From Prevotella sp. UBA3288 (GTDB lineage Bacteria > Bacteroidota > Bacteroidia > Bacteroidales > Bacteroidaceae): 12,948 bases of DNA. The stretch spans positions 1-12,948 of the forward strand of contig DETM01000025.1 of assembly GCA_002361655.1 (NCBI GenBank), read 5' to 3'. This document shows, one piece after another, positions 12,626 through 12,948 of this stretch (positions are counted from its first letter, which is position 1; the number at the start of each line of letters is the position of its first letter). Position numbers and translations under genes: made by a program. The notes below the pieces were generated by a model, which did not search any database, was not told the DNA's origin, and saw only the letters and a list, made by a program, of their open reading frames with translations.

Positions 12626-12948
12626 TTATTGGTTAGACATATTCTTTAGTTCTTCCTTGATGCGGTAGAGGCGCACGCTAACGTTCTTCACCGTGATGCC
12701 CATGACGGCGGCAATCTCCTCGTAGGTCATGTTCTCCAGCCAGAGCAGGATGATGGCGCGGTCGAACTGCCCAAGTCGTGCGATGCGCTGGCGCAGCATT
12801 TCCATTTGGTGCGAGTTCTGATTGGTTTCCGCCTCCTCGTAGGGGTCGATGTCCATTGTCAGCGGCACCGTCTTGTTTCGTCGTTTCTTACGGTCGAGCG
12901 AGATGCAGACGTTCAGGCTGACGCGGTAAATCCAAGAGCGCACATCGC
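12626..12948 (-). CDS. ECF RNA polymerase sigma factor, C-terminal part (5' end outside window)
   Basis: Visible are about 107 codons entering from the right edge in the middle of the protein: DVRSWIYRVSLNVCISLDRKKR is the end of region 2 and the linker, and LGQFDRAIILLWLENMTYEEIAAVMGITVKNVSVRLYRIKEELK is a typical sigma-70 region 4 HTH for -35 recognition. A GTG at 12941-12943 is not the start, since the frame remains open through the end of the window. The group is sigma-70 ECF; the exact subgroup cannot be told from this half. It heads the minus-strand set with the coiled-coil TM protein, the Cys-rich protein and the CPBP protease, and probably responds to an envelope signal. Confidence 0.93.
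   Translation of the reverse strand, partial: DVRSWIYRVSLNVCISLDRKKRRNKTVPLTMDIDPYEEAETNQNSHQMEMLRQRIARLGQFDRAIILLWLENMTYEEIAAVMGITVKNVSVRLYRIKEELKNMSNQ

Overview
The window reads as chromosomal DNA of a Bacteroidales bacterium, most likely Prevotella-like. This rests on Bacteroidetes-type promoters (-7 box TAnnTTTG, with a full TTTG-N20-TATCTTTG example at 10100-10131), almost no Shine-Dalgarno sequences, a large secreted alpha-2-macroglobulin followed by a DUF1573 protein, MeaB, and a secreted-protein tail ending in the IYNLKGERL...GINIIGG...VIIK style typical of this order. The genus is an inference, not shown.

Layout. (1) 1-974, minus strand: the first 324 codons of clpB, running off the left edge, with a repeat-rich upstream region. 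(2) 975-1620: the clpB upstream region, then on the plus strand a TAnnTTTG box, a cobalamin riboswitch, a second hairpin, about 125 nt of leader, and a convincing intrinsic terminator at 1493-1527. No gene lies between riboswitch and terminator. (3) 1621-9430, plus strand, GC-rich: a secreted alpha-2-macroglobulin whose thioester motif is not intact, overlapped by 4 nt by a secreted DUF1573 protein carrying a GC-rich palindromic repeat in frame, then meaB, the GTPase chaperone of the B12-dependent methylmalonyl-CoA mutase. (4) 9431-10755, AT-richer and mosaic: a HigB/HigA-type toxin-antitoxin pair with its own consensus promoter and operator-like palindrome, a plus-strand intrinsic terminator with no obvious gene, a minus-strand terminator, the tail of a secreted-protein gene, and a second, diverged copy of the 3' end of meaB. 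The TA segment is thus flanked by direct copies of the meaB 3' end. (5) 10906-12948, minus strand: a tightly spaced set in transcription order: ECF sigma factor (5' end outside the window), a coiled-coil four-TM protein, a small Cys-rich exported protein, and a CPBP-family intramembrane protease.

How the genes may work together. A cobalamin riboswitch precedes a gene run that ends in meaB, so a B12 link is tempting. However, the terminator and a separate -7 box just before the macroglobulin gene mean the riboswitch could instead control only a short RNA. The sigma / coiled-coil TM / Cys-rich / CPBP set looks like an envelope-sensing regulon in which the TM protein could restrain the sigma factor; this is inference from order and topology. 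The most unusual structure is the 1.3-kb meaB-tail / TA / gene-fragment / meaB-tail segment.
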